From: Anaeromyxobacter sp.
GTDB taxonomy: Bacteria > Myxococcota > Myxococcia > Myxococcales > Anaeromyxobacteraceae
Length of the DNA stretch: 6,762 bases
Assembly (NCBI GenBank): GCA_020028115.1
Contig: JAHWYA010000096.1
Coordinates: 1-6,762 of the forward strand
Direction of reading: 5' to 3'
Within the stretch, counting starts at the first letter, position 1, and each line of letters begins with the position of its first letter. This document shows, piece by piece, positions 1-6,325 of this stretch. Made by a program: the position numbers and the translations under genes. Under the pieces are notes generated by a model. The model did not search any database. It had not been told where the DNA came from and worked only from the letters and a program-made list of their open reading frames with translations.

Positions 1-692
1 CGCTCCGCGTCGCCCCACGGCGCGCCGCGGCGGCGCGCCACGATCGGCAGGTAGGCTGCGAGGAACGCCGCCGGGAGCGCGCGGGCGAGGGCGAGCGCGG
101 ACGCGTCCGCGTGGAGCCCGTCGAAGAAGATCCCGCCGACGCCGCGGTGCTCGCCGCGGTGCGGGAGGAAGAAGTAGCGGTCCGCCTCCCGCTTCCACTC
201 CGCGTGGCGGCCCGGCACGTGCCGCTCGCAGGCGTCGCGCAGCGTCCGGTGGAAGTGGGCACAGTCCTCCTCGAAGAGGTAGTGCGGCGTGAGGTCGGCG
301 CCCCCGCCGAACCAGGCCGTCCGCCCGCGCGCGACGAACCGCACGTTGGCGTGGGCGGTGGGGACCATCGGCGAGCGCGGGTGGACGACGAGGGAGAGCC
401 CCGCCGCGACGAACTCGGGGCCGTCGCCGGGCAGCGTGCCGGCGAGCGCCTCCGGGACGGCGCCGCGCACGTCGGAGACGTTCACGCCCACCTTCTCGAG
501 GACCGGCCCGTCCTGCAGCACCCGCGCGGTGCCCCCGCCGCCGCCGGGCCGCTCCCAGGGGTCGGCGGAGAACACGGCGCCCCCGTCCGCGGCCTCGAGG
601 GCGGCGCACACGTCGCGCTGGAGCGCCGGGAGCGCGGCCGCGAAGGCGGCGTGGATCCGCAGGGGGTCGTCGCCGAGGGCGGGCTCGCTCAC
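1..692 (-). CDS. hemF: Oxygen-dependent coproporphyrinogen III oxidase HemF (C-terminus beyond left edge)
   Basis: This enzyme converts coproporphyrinogen III to protoporphyrinogen IX by oxidative decarboxylation with O2, a cytoplasmic step of haem synthesis. Reading leftwards from GTG at 692, about 230 codons are present. The HemF signatures are the Trp and glycine run near residues 46-54 (DPWERPGGGG), VVHPRSPMVPTAHANVRF at 102-119 with His104 and His114 matching metal/active-site histidines of E. coli HemF, WFGGGADLTPHY at 127-138, the HFH at 146-148, and further on PHRGEHRGVGGIFFD. Compared with the family length of about 300, roughly the last 65 residues are missing because the window ends. 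The start is uncertain: GTG 692 has no clear Shine-Dalgarno, and an in-frame GTG at 728 would add 12 residues. I prefer 692 because it already gives an N-terminus longer than E. coli HemF. It lies just downstream of the SPW membrane gene on the same strand, possibly cotranscribed. Presence of HemF implies the host can use oxygen for haem synthesis. Confidence 0.94.
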   Translation of the reverse strand, partial: MSEPALGDDPLRIHAAFAAALPALQRDVCAALEAADGGAVFSADPWERPGGGGGTARVLQDGPVLEKVGVNVSDVRGAVPEALAGTLPGDGPEFVAAGLSLVVHPRSPMVPTAHANVRFVARGRTAWFGGGADLTPHYLFEEDCAHFHRTLRDACERHVPGRHAEWKREADRYFFLPHRGEHRGVGGIFFDGLHADASALALARALPAAFLAAYLPIVARRRGAPWGDAE

Positions 693-757
693 GGGCAGGA
701 TCGTGGCGGCGCGGCCGCCGCGACGCACCTCCCGCCCGGGACCACGGCGCGCGCCCG

Positions 758-1087
758 TCAGGCGTGGGCGCGGCGGCTCTCGAGGTGCGTGAGGTACATC
801 GTCCCCGGCACGAGCGCGAGGAGGAACAGGAGCACGGCGACCGCGAGGTCGTTCCAGAACGACAGGCGGGAGCCGCGCGAGAAGATGAACGCCGAGGCGA
901 GGAGCCACGCCGAGAGCGCGATCCCGAGGTAGCGGGCGCGCGGCGAGCGCATCGCGGCGAGGGAGGCGACGCCCGAGAAGAGGCCGACGAGCCAGGCGTT
1001 CGCGAACCCCTCGTGCGAGCGCGGGAACACGAACGCGGAGAAGAAAAGCCAGAGCGACAGGACAACGCCGAGGGTCCGCGCGACCAT
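758..1087 (-). CDS. SPW-repeat family small membrane protein
   Basis: A 109-residue integral membrane protein of unknown biochemical role. It has four hydrophobic segments (roughly residues 5-21, 29-46, 53-69 and 79-99) arranged as two tandem units. Each unit opens with a similar helix: SLWLFFSAFVF at 11-21 and SAWLLASAFIF at 59-69, each followed by a short polar loop and a Trp-containing second helix (NAW at 30-32, FWND at 77-80). This duplicated layout is what is seen in SPW-repeat proteins (PF03779), and the assignment rests on it; the SPW tripeptide itself is degenerate here (SLW, SAW). A short basic tail (ESRRAHA) is probably cytoplasmic. The ATG at 1087 has no recognisable Shine-Dalgarno, since the purine-rich sequence there lies on the other strand, but no other in-frame start lies nearby. 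It sits between purU upstream and hemF downstream on the same strand. No function is proposed. Confidence 0.8.
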   Translation of the reverse strand: MVARTLGVVLSLWLFFSAFVFPRSHEGFANAWLVGLFSGVASLAAMRSPRARYLGIALSAWLLASAFIFSRGSRLSFWNDLAVAVLLFLLALVPGTMYLTHLESRRAHA

Positions 1088-1140
1088 GGAGGAAGGATGG
1101 GGCGGCTGCAGCCGGCGCGCCTGGATGGCTGGCTGCCACG

Positions 1141-1182
1141 TGGACGTGGAGGTGGACGTCGACGTGGACGTGGACGTGGACG
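1141..1182. repeat. Seven-copy tandem hexamer (TGGACG)n
   Basis: Seven consecutive 6-base units run without interruption. Five are exactly TGGACG; the second (TGGAGG) and the fourth (TCGACG) each differ by one base. The array lies in the non-coding gap between the purU stop and the SPW-protein start, so its length could vary without breaking a gene. Such arrays can expand or contract by slippage. On the plus strand it happens to encode a Val-Asp repeat, which I regard as accidental. Confidence 0.85.
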
Positions 1183-1237
1183 CGAGCTTCGATACGAGGC
1201 GTTCAGCTCGCGACCACGACCAGGTCCACGACCACGT
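1156..1237 (-). terminator. Long imperfect hairpin downstream of purU (possible terminator or attenuator)
   Basis: The arms 1156-1187 and 1206-1237 pair at 27 of 32 positions around an 18-base loop; the innermost 12 pairs have a single mismatch (GTGGACGCGAGC against GCTCGCGACCAC). The left arm is made largely of the tandem hexamer and the right arm of diverged GTCCAC/GACCAC units. On the minus strand it begins 19 bases after the purU stop codon. There is no T-run, so calling it a terminator is inference; it could equally stabilise the mRNA end or attenuate read-through into the SPW-hemF genes. Confidence 0.45.
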
Positions 1238-1256
1238 GTTCCTACGGCCCGCTCGT

Positions 1257-2117
1257 TTACGCGAACACCACCGTCTTGTTTCCGTGCACGATCACCCGGT
1301 CCTCGCAGTCCCAGCGAACCGCCCGGGCGAGCACGCGACGCTCGAGGTCGCGGCCGAGGTGCTTCAGGTCGTCGACCGAGTCGCGGTGCGACACCCGCGC
1401 GACGTCCTGATCGATGATGGGGCCCGCGTCGAGCTCGGCGGTCACGTAGTGCGCGGTCGCGCCGACGACCTTCACGCCCCGCTCGTACGCCTGCCGGTAC
1501 GGGTCCGCCCCGACGAAGGCCGGGAGGAAGGAGTGGTGGATGTTGATGATCCGCCGCGGCCACCGCGAAACGAAGGCGGGCGAGACGATCTGCATGTAGC
1601 GGGCGAGGACGACGAGGTCCGCCTTCCCGTCGAGGAGCTCCGTCATGCGGGCCTCGGCGCCGTCCCGCTGCTCCTTCGAGTTCGGCACGTGGACGAACGG
1701 CACGCCGAAGCCCTCCACCGCCTGCCGCAGGTCCGGGTGGTTCGAGATCACCTGGACGACGTCCGCGCGGAGGTCGCCGCGCTTCCAGGTCCAGAGCAGC
1801 TCGAGGAGCGCGTGGTCGTGCTTCGAGACCAGCACCGCGATCCGCTTCCGGTCGGAGGAGAGGGTGAGCCGCCACTCCATTGCGAAGGGTCGCGCGACGT
1901 CGAGGGAGAACGCGTGCTTCAGGTCGTCGAGCGGGAGGTCGAGCTTGCCGGTCTGGAACTCGAGCCGGGTGAAGTAGACGCCGGTGTCCTCCTCCGACGT
2001 GTGCTGGTCGAAGTCGGTGATGTTCGCGCCGTGCCGGAAGAGGAAGCTCGAGATGGCGGCGACGATGCCGGGCCGGTCGGGGCACTTCACGAGGAGGATG
2101 GCGCGGGGGTCGGTCAT
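1257..2117 (-). CDS. purU: Formyltetrahydrofolate deformylase PurU
   Basis: This enzyme hydrolyses 10-formyl-tetrahydrofolate to tetrahydrofolate and formate in the cytoplasm. It balances the one-carbon pool and supplies formate, for example to PurT-type purine synthesis. The protein is 286 residues, close to the 280 of E. coli PurU. Residues about 6-85 form an N-terminal ACT regulatory domain (KCPDRPGIVAAISSFLFRHG), and about 90-280 form the formyltransferase-type catalytic domain. The catalytic triad of this fold is visible: Asn192 and His194 in INIHHSFLP, and Asp230 in AELDAGPIIDQDV. The ACT domain and the HHSFLPAFVGA sequence separate it from PurN, which lacks the ACT domain and has a different sequence after the catalytic His. 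The ATG at 2117 is followed directly by the ACT domain; no strong Shine-Dalgarno is seen. It is first in the leftward gene block and diverges from the sensor kinase gene. Confidence 0.95.
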   Translation of the reverse strand: MTDPRAILLVKCPDRPGIVAAISSFLFRHGANITDFDQHTSEEDTGVYFTRLEFQTGKLDLPLDDLKHAFSLDVARPFAMEWRLTLSSDRKRIAVLVSKHDHALLELLWTWKRGDLRADVVQVISNHPDLRQAVEGFGVPFVHVPNSKEQRDGAEARMTELLDGKADLVVLARYMQIVSPAFVSRWPRRIINIHHSFLPAFVGADPYRQAYERGVKVVGATAHYVTAELDAGPIIDQDVARVSHRDSVDDLKHLGRDLERRVLARAVRWDCEDRVIVHGNKTVVFA

Positions 2118-2160
2118 GCGAGGCGGCGAGGGTACGCACGATCCGGCGAGCGATCAACGT

Positions 2161-2189
2161 TGCCGCGCGACATCGCGCCGCGCGCGGCA
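2161..2189. repeat. Inverted repeat in the divergent purU / kinase spacer
   Basis: A perfect 9-base inverted repeat, TGCCGCGCG (2161-2169) and CGCGCGGCA (2181-2189), with an 11-base spacer. It lies about 45 bases upstream of the purU start and about 125 bases upstream of the kinase start, where an operator for either gene could be. In sequence this GC-rich, short CG dyads arise by chance, so a regulatory role is only a possibility. I see no convincing sigma-70 or sigma-54 promoter in the remainder of this spacer (2118-2315). Confidence 0.3.
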
Positions 2190-2315
2190 CCGCGCAGCCC
2201 TTACAGACGGCGAGGAAATGAACACTCGTTGACGGGAGACAAGGCCCCGGCCGCCACCTCGGAGTGATAACCGGATCGGAGTTTCGCCTGCCGTGAAGGT
2301 CGCACCGGGGGTGCC

Positions 2316-4064
2316 ATGGCGACCGCCGCGAAGACGCCCGACGAGGGGACGCAGGGCGGGGCTCCTCCGCCAGCGGCCGCTCAGGAGACGCACGACCCCG
2401 CCCTCGCCCGGCTCGCGCGCGCGATCGCCCCGGGCTCGCTCGACGACATCGGGCTCGGCATCCCCTGGCACCACCGGCTCTCGACGAAGCTCCTCGCCGG
2501 GACGGGCGCGGTCGCGCTCGCGACGATCGGCGCCTTCTTCTTCGCGGAGATCTCGGTGCAGCGCCACCTGCTCGCGCAGGTGGTCCTCGAGTCGGACCTC
2601 CTCAGCCACACGATCCGCAACGCGCTGCACCGCGCGATGCTGCAGGACCGCCGCCACGACGCCTACCTGATCATGCAGGACATCGGCCGGCAGACCGGCA
2701 TCGAGATGGTCCGCATGATGGACGGCGACGGCCGGATCACCTTCTCGACCGACCGCGCCGAGATCGGACGCTCCGTCGACCGGAACGCGGAGGCGTGCGT
2801 CGCGTGCCACGCCGAGAACGAGCCGCTCCACCGGCTGGAGCTCGAGAGCCGCAGCCGCGTCTTCACGACGGGCAAGCACCGGGTCCTCGGGATCGTGACG
2901 CCGCTCTACAACGAGGCCTCCTGCGCGACCGCCGCCTGCCACGCGCACCCGCCGGAGCGGAAGGTGCTCGGCGTCATCGACGTCGGCGTCTCCCTCGCCC
3001 GCCTCGACGCCGAGACCGAGGGGTTCCGCGTCCGGACCCTCGTCGCCGCCGCGCTCGCGGCCGCCGTGCTCGGCGTCCTCCTGTGGCTCTTCACGCGGCA
3101 CCACGTGCTGCGCCCGGTCGCCGCCCTCGTCCAGGCGACCCGGCGCGTCGCGCGGGATCAGCTCGACCTCGAGGTGCCGGTCACCTGGTCGGGCGAGCTC
3201 GGGATCCTCGCGACGTCGTTCAACGAGATGACGCGCTCGCTTCGCCAGACGATGCGCGCGCTCGACTCGCTCATGCACGGGCTCGAGCGCAAGGTGGAGG
3301 AGCGCACCGCGGCGCTGCGCGCGGCGCAGGACCAGCTCGTCCGGAGCGAGAAGCTCTCGTCCCTCGGGAAGCTCTCCGCCTCGATCGCCCACGAGATCAA
3401 CAACCCGCTCGCCGGGATCCTCACCTTCGCGAAGCTCATCGTCCGCACCCTGGACCAGGGGCCCCCGGACGACGCCACGCGCAGCAACCTCGTGAAGCAC
3501 CTGCACCTCGTCGAGCGCGAGACCGAGCGCTGCTCCGCGATCGTCCGCAACCTCCTCGACTTCGCCCGCGAGCGCCCGATCGCGCTCAAGGACACCAACG
3601 TCCATTCGGTGATCGACGAGGCGGTCCAGCTCCTCGCGAACCAGATCCAGATCCAGGGGATCGCGCTCGAGAAGCGGCTCGCGCCGGTGCCGGTCGTCGA
3701 CGGCGACTTCGGCCAGCTCCGGCAGGCGTTCGTGAACGTCATCATGAACGCCTGCGAGGCGATGGCGCGCGGCGGGCGGCTCGTCATCGAGACCGCCCTC
3801 GTCGAGGACGGGCGCTGGGTCGAGGTCGCCTTCCAGGACAGCGGGCCCGGCATCCCGCCCGACCACCTCTCCAAGATCTTCGACCCGTTCTTCACGACCA
3901 AGGAGAAGGGGACCGGGCTCGGCCTGTCGGTCGTGTACGGCATCGTCGAGCGCCACGGCGGCAAGGTCGAGCTCACGACGGAGGTGGGCAAGGGGACCCG
4001 GGTGATGGTGCGCCTCCCCCCGAGGAAGGCGGCGGCCGCCGCGAGCGCAGGGGCCGCCGGATGA
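2316..4064 (+). CDS. Membrane sensor histidine kinase with a c-type haem periplasmic domain (HAMP, HisKA, HATPase_c)
   Basis: A 582-residue inner-membrane kinase that probably senses a periplasmic redox or ligand signal. In order: a polar cytoplasmic N-terminus (1-55), membrane helix 1 (about 58-79), a periplasmic domain of about 160 residues, membrane helix 2 (about 240-260), HAMP (about 262-316), a coiled coil (about 318-345), a dimerisation/phosphotransfer domain with His359 in SIAHEINNPLAG, and an ATPase domain. The ATPase domain has the N box (Asn478 in NVIMNACEAM), G1 (Asp508 in DSGPGIP), the F box (IFDPFF, 521-526) and G2 (GTGLGL, 532-537). The periplasmic domain has CVACH (Cys161, Cys164, His165), a canonical haem c site, and CATAACH (Cys203, Cys208, His209), a Cx4CH site, plus His172, His188 and His211 as possible second axial ligands. 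The start has a G-run (2307-2311) just upstream. It is first of a three-gene operon with the protease and the sigma-54 regulator, its likely partner. No receiver or extra PAS domain is seen. Confidence 0.94.
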   Translation: MATAAKTPDEGTQGGAPPPAAAQETHDPALARLARAIAPGSLDDIGLGIPWHHRLSTKLLAGTGAVALATIGAFFFAEISVQRHLLAQVVLESDLLSHTIRNALHRAMLQDRRHDAYLIMQDIGRQTGIEMVRMMDGDGRITFSTDRAEIGRSVDRNAEACVACHAENEPLHRLELESRSRVFTTGKHRVLGIVTPLYNEASCATAACHAHPPERKVLGVIDVGVSLARLDAETEGFRVRTLVAAALAAAVLGVLLWLFTRHHVLRPVAALVQATRRVARDQLDLEVPVTWSGELGILATSFNEMTRSLRQTMRALDSLMHGLERKVEERTAALRAAQDQLVRSEKLSSLGKLSASIAHEINNPLAGILTFAKLIVRTLDQGPPDDATRSNLVKHLHLVERETERCSAIVRNLLDFARERPIALKDTNVHSVIDEAVQLLANQIQIQGIALEKRLAPVPVVDGDFGQLRQAFVNVIMNACEAMARGGRLVIETALVEDGRWVEVAFQDSGPGIPPDHLSKIFDPFFTTKEKGTGLGLSVVYGIVERHGGKVELTTEVGKGTRVMVRLPPRKAAAAASAGAAG

Positions 4065-4074
4065 GGGCGCCCCC

Positions 4075-4629
4075 GTGCGAGCCCCCGCCAAGCGAATGGA
4101 CCCGATCTTCGTCTGGTGGATCGGCGAGGAGGAGCCGGACCCGCAGCTGGTCGAGCACGTGCGCCTCCACCTCGCCCGCGCCTTCCGGCGCCCCGCCGCG
4201 ATCTGGGACGGCGAGGCCCGGCCGCGGCACGCCTTCGACCCGCGGCGCCGGCAGCACGCCTCCGGCGTCATCCTGCGCTGGCTGCTCGAGGCCGGGCCGG
4301 GCGGCGGCAAGGTGCTCGGCGTCACCGACCGGGACCTCTTCATCCCCATCCTCACCTACGTCTTCGGCGAGGCGCAGCTCGGGGGCCGCGCCGCGGTCGT
4401 GTCGACGGCGCGCCTCGTGGAGGACGTGGAGCTCGTCGGGCCGCAGCTGCTCGTCGAGCGGCTCGCGAAGGAGGCGGTGCACGAGATCGGGCACGCCTTC
4501 GGCCTCGTCCACTGCGACGGGGAGGGGTGCGTGATGGGGCGCTCCCCGGCGGTGCGCGAGGTGGACGCGAAGTCGTCCGAGCTGTGCGCGGAGTGCCGGG
4601 CCCGGCTCGGGACCCAGGGAGAGGGATGA
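4075..4629 (+). CDS. Archaemetzincin family zinc metalloprotease (peptidase M54)
   Basis: A 184-residue predicted cytoplasmic zinc-dependent peptidase with no signal peptide or membrane segment. The C-terminal half carries the archaemetzincin signature: His136, Glu137, His140, Gly143, His146 and Cys147 (HEIGHAFGLVHC), then four residues to Cys152, Met154 (the Met-turn methionine), and Cys171-x2-Cys174. Three histidines bind the catalytic zinc with Glu137 as general base; the four cysteines form the second, structural zinc site that defines the family. The spacing between Met154 and Cys171 is 16 residues, where I recall 17 in the consensus. GTG 4075 is chosen because GAGGG (4063-4067) lies 7 bases upstream; ATG 4096 would remove seven residues and begin with MDPIFVWWIG, but has no Shine-Dalgarno. 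It starts 10 bases after the kinase stop and ends 2 bases before the regulator start, so it is cotranscribed and probably translationally coupled with both. The family's natural substrates are unknown to me, and its role in this operon is open. Confidence 0.9.
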   Translation: MRAPAKRMDPIFVWWIGEEEPDPQLVEHVRLHLARAFRRPAAIWDGEARPRHAFDPRRRQHASGVILRWLLEAGPGGGKVLGVTDRDLFIPILTYVFGEAQLGGRAAVVSTARLVEDVELVGPQLLVERLAKEAVHEIGHAFGLVHCDGEGCVMGRSPAVREVDAKSSELCAECRARLGTQGEG

Positions 4630-4631
4630 TC

Positions 4632-6014
4632 ATGTCGAACGAGAGGACGCGCATCCTGGTGGTGGACGACGAGGAGATCGTCCGCGAGTCGCTCGGCGGC
4701 TGGCTCGAGAAGGACGGCTACACCGTCGTGGTGGCGCCGGACGGCCCGTCCGCGATCGCGCGGCTCGAGGCCGAGCGCTGGTCCATCCTCGTCGTGGACC
4801 TCAAGATGCCCGGGATGGACGGGCTGCAGGTCCTCGAGGAGGCGAAGCGGCTCCAGCCCGAGCTCGCCGTCGTCATCATGACCGCGTACGCGACGGTGGA
4901 CACCGCGGTCGCGGCGATGAAGGGCGGCGCCTACGACTACCTCGTGAAGCCGTTCGATCCCGAGGAGCTGTCGATCATGATGCAGAAGATCGTCAGCCAG
5001 CAGCTGCTCGTGCGCGAGAACACTGTGCTCCGCCAGGCGCTGAAGCAGGAGTACCGGTTCCGCGACCTCCTCTCGAAGAGCCCCGCCATGCAGTCGGTCT
5101 TCGAGCTCGCGAAGACCGCCGCCCGCTCGAGCTCGACCATCCTCGTCCTCGGCGAGTCCGGCAGCGGCAAGGAGGTCCTCGCCCGCGCCATCCACGCCGA
5201 GAGCCCGCGCGCGGAGGGGCCGTTCGTGCCGGTCTCCTGCGCGGCGCTCACCGAGACGCTGCTCGAGTCCGAGCTGTTCGGCCACGAGAAGGGCTCGTTC
5301 ACCGGCGCGACCGCCCGGCGGAAGGGGAAGTTCGAGGCCGCGGACGGCGGCACGCTCTTCCTCGACGAGGTGGGAGACATCGGGCCGAAGCTGCAGCTCG
5401 ACCTCCTGCGGGTGCTCGAGGAGCGGAAGTTCCACCGGGTCGGCGGGAACGAGACGATCGGGGTGGACGTCCGGATCATCGCGGCGACGAACCGCGACCT
5501 CCGCAAGGCGGCGGTGGAGGGGAAGTTCCGGGAGGACCTCTTCTACCGGCTGAACGTCATCCCGGTCCTCATCCCGCCGCTCCGGGCGCGCCGCGAGGAC
5601 GTCCCGCTCCTCGTCGAGCACTTCGTCGAGCGGCTCGGGATCGAGATGAAGCGGCGCATCGACGGCGTCTCCCCGGACGCGATGACCGCGCTCATGGCCC
5701 ACGACTGGCCCGGGAACGTCCGCGAGCTCCGGAACGTGCTCGAGCGGGGGGCCGTCGTCGCCACCGGTCCCGTGATCCAGCTCGCCGATCTCGGGCTCCC
5801 CTCGAAGGCGGACGTGGCGCCGCGCCCCGGCACCCTCGCCTCGCTCGAGGAGGTCGAGAAGCGGCACGTCGCCGCGGTCCTCGCGCACACCGGGGGCAAC
5901 GTGAGCCAGTCGGCGCGCATCCTCGGCATCGACCGGGTCACGCTCTACAACAAGATGCGGAAGTACGGCATCCGCCGCGACGGCGAGGACGACTCGCCCG
6001 GCGCGGCGAGGTGA
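4632..6014 (+). CDS. NtrC-family sigma-54-dependent response regulator
   Basis: A 460-residue DNA-binding activator in three parts. The receiver domain (about 6-120) has the acidic pair Asp12-Asp13, phosphoacceptor Asp56 (VVDLKMPGMDG), Thr84 and Lys106 (YLVKPF). The AAA+ domain (about 145-380) has Walker A GESGSGKE (174-181), the sigma-54 contact loop GSFTGA (221-226, Ser replacing Ala of the usual GAFTGA), Walker B TLFLDE (241-246) and DWPGNVREL (358-366). The C-terminal Fis-type helix-turn-helix is at about 408-447 (GGNVSQSARILGIDRVTLYN). All catalytic residues are intact. ATG 4632 is chosen because the purine-rich GGGAGAGGG (4617-4625) lies 6 bases upstream; ATG 4626 overlaps the protease stop but abuts that sequence. 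It is the third gene of the kinase operon. Its likely target is the sigma-54 promoter 312 bases downstream, in front of the small cysteine protein. Regulation by the upstream kinase is inferred from operon structure. Confidence 0.96.
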   Translation: MSNERTRILVVDDEEIVRESLGGWLEKDGYTVVVAPDGPSAIARLEAERWSILVVDLKMPGMDGLQVLEEAKRLQPELAVVIMTAYATVDTAVAAMKGGAYDYLVKPFDPEELSIMMQKIVSQQLLVRENTVLRQALKQEYRFRDLLSKSPAMQSVFELAKTAARSSSTILVLGESGSGKEVLARAIHAESPRAEGPFVPVSCAALTETLLESELFGHEKGSFTGATARRKGKFEAADGGTLFLDEVGDIGPKLQLDLLRVLEERKFHRVGGNETIGVDVRIIAATNRDLRKAAVEGKFREDLFYRLNVIPVLIPPLRARREDVPLLVEHFVERLGIEMKRRIDGVSPDAMTALMAHDWPGNVRELRNVLERGAVVATGPVIQLADLGLPSKADVAPRPGTLASLEEVEKRHVAAVLAHTGGNVSQSARILGIDRVTLYNKMRKYGIRRDGEDDSPGAAR

Positions 6015-6029
6015 CGCCCCTCCGACTCC

Positions 6030-6046
6030 GGGCCGCTTCGCGGCCC
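6030..6046 (+). terminator. GC-only hairpin after the response regulator gene
   Basis: Perfect 7-base arms GGGCCGC (6030-6036) and GCGGCCC (6040-6046) around a TTC loop, starting 16 bases after the regulator stop. Position suggests transcription termination of the kinase operon, but no T-run follows, so it is only terminator-like. Confidence 0.4.
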
Positions 6047-6100
6047 CACGCTCGCGCGAAGGGATCGTTCGCGCTGCGCGCGTGCGCGCGCTCCCCGCTG

Positions 6101-6217
6101 CGGTGATCCTCGACACCCGTCGAGAAACTCCACGTCGAGCCGCCCCGCACCGCCAACCCCCCGATCTCCCACGGTGAACCCTCCGCGCCCCGGCGCGGGG
6201 TGTCGAGCTTCTCACCG
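6101..6217. promoter_or_regulatory. Candidate enhancer sites for the sigma-54 regulator
   Basis: Two inverted copies of one motif: CGGTGA-TC-CTCGACACCC at 6101-6118 and its reverse GGGTGTCGAG-CTTC-TCACCG at 6198-6217. The 10-base CTCGACACCC core is perfect in both. The left copy is also half of a dyad, CTCGAC-ACCC-GTCGAG (6109-6124), and a further GTCGAG is at 6134-6139. They lie roughly 135-250 bases upstream of the predicted transcription start, a normal distance for NtrC-type activator sites. Binding by the neighbouring regulator is inference. Confidence 0.45.
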
Positions 6218-6236
6218 CGTGTCGGGCCGAGCGGAG

Positions 6237-6258
6237 GGCGTGCGCGCCGGCGCACGCC
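6237..6258. repeat. 22-base interrupted palindrome
   Basis: Perfect 9-base arms GGCGTGCGC (6237-6245) and GCGCACGCC (6250-6258) around a 4-base GCCG centre. It sits between the candidate enhancer sites and the sigma-54 promoter, about 95 bases before the predicted start. It could be a protein site or a stem in DNA/RNA; chance is possible at this GC content. Confidence 0.4.
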
Positions 6259-6325
6259 GCCCGGGTCCCACGTAACCGTCCGTGAACCTTGCGGAACTCG
6301 CGCGAGCGCGACGCCGTGGCGGGCG

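Noticed and set aside
1257..2117. purU as phosphoribosylglycinamide formyltransferase (purN)
   Set aside because: The N-terminal ACT domain and the HHSFLPAFVGA active-site sequence are those of the deformylase.
2129..2157. Possible sigma-70 promoter for purU on the minus strand (TTGATC, 17 bases, TACCCT)
   Set aside because: The spacing is right, but the -10 element matches only three of six consensus bases and would give an almost leaderless transcript; too weak to annotate.
2218..2232. Four-codon open frame upstream of the kinase gene as a possible leader peptide
   Set aside because: The purine-rich sequence abuts its ATG with no proper spacing, and no attenuator structure follows.
1086..2267. 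393-codon plus-strand frame beginning with a Val-Asp repeat and a good GGAGG-like sequence
   Set aside because: It runs antisense through purU. The Val-Asp run is simply the translated TGGACG array, and the rest looks like a shadow.
2154..4355. 733-codon open frame on the minus strand opposite the kinase and protease genes
   Set aside because: Its composition (Arg, Asp, Glu, Gly, Val) is that of an antisense shadow in GC-rich DNA. It has no recognisable domain, and the plus-strand gene beneath it has complete kinase motifs.
6070..6090. Alternating CG tract as a CRISPR or satellite-type repeat
   Set aside because: There are no regular repeat-spacer units; it is a short low-complexity CG run.
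5938..6255. 105-codon minus-strand frame over the intergenic region
   Set aside because: Arg/Gly/Ala-rich, no motif and no ribosome site recognised. The region is better explained by dyads and regulatory sites.
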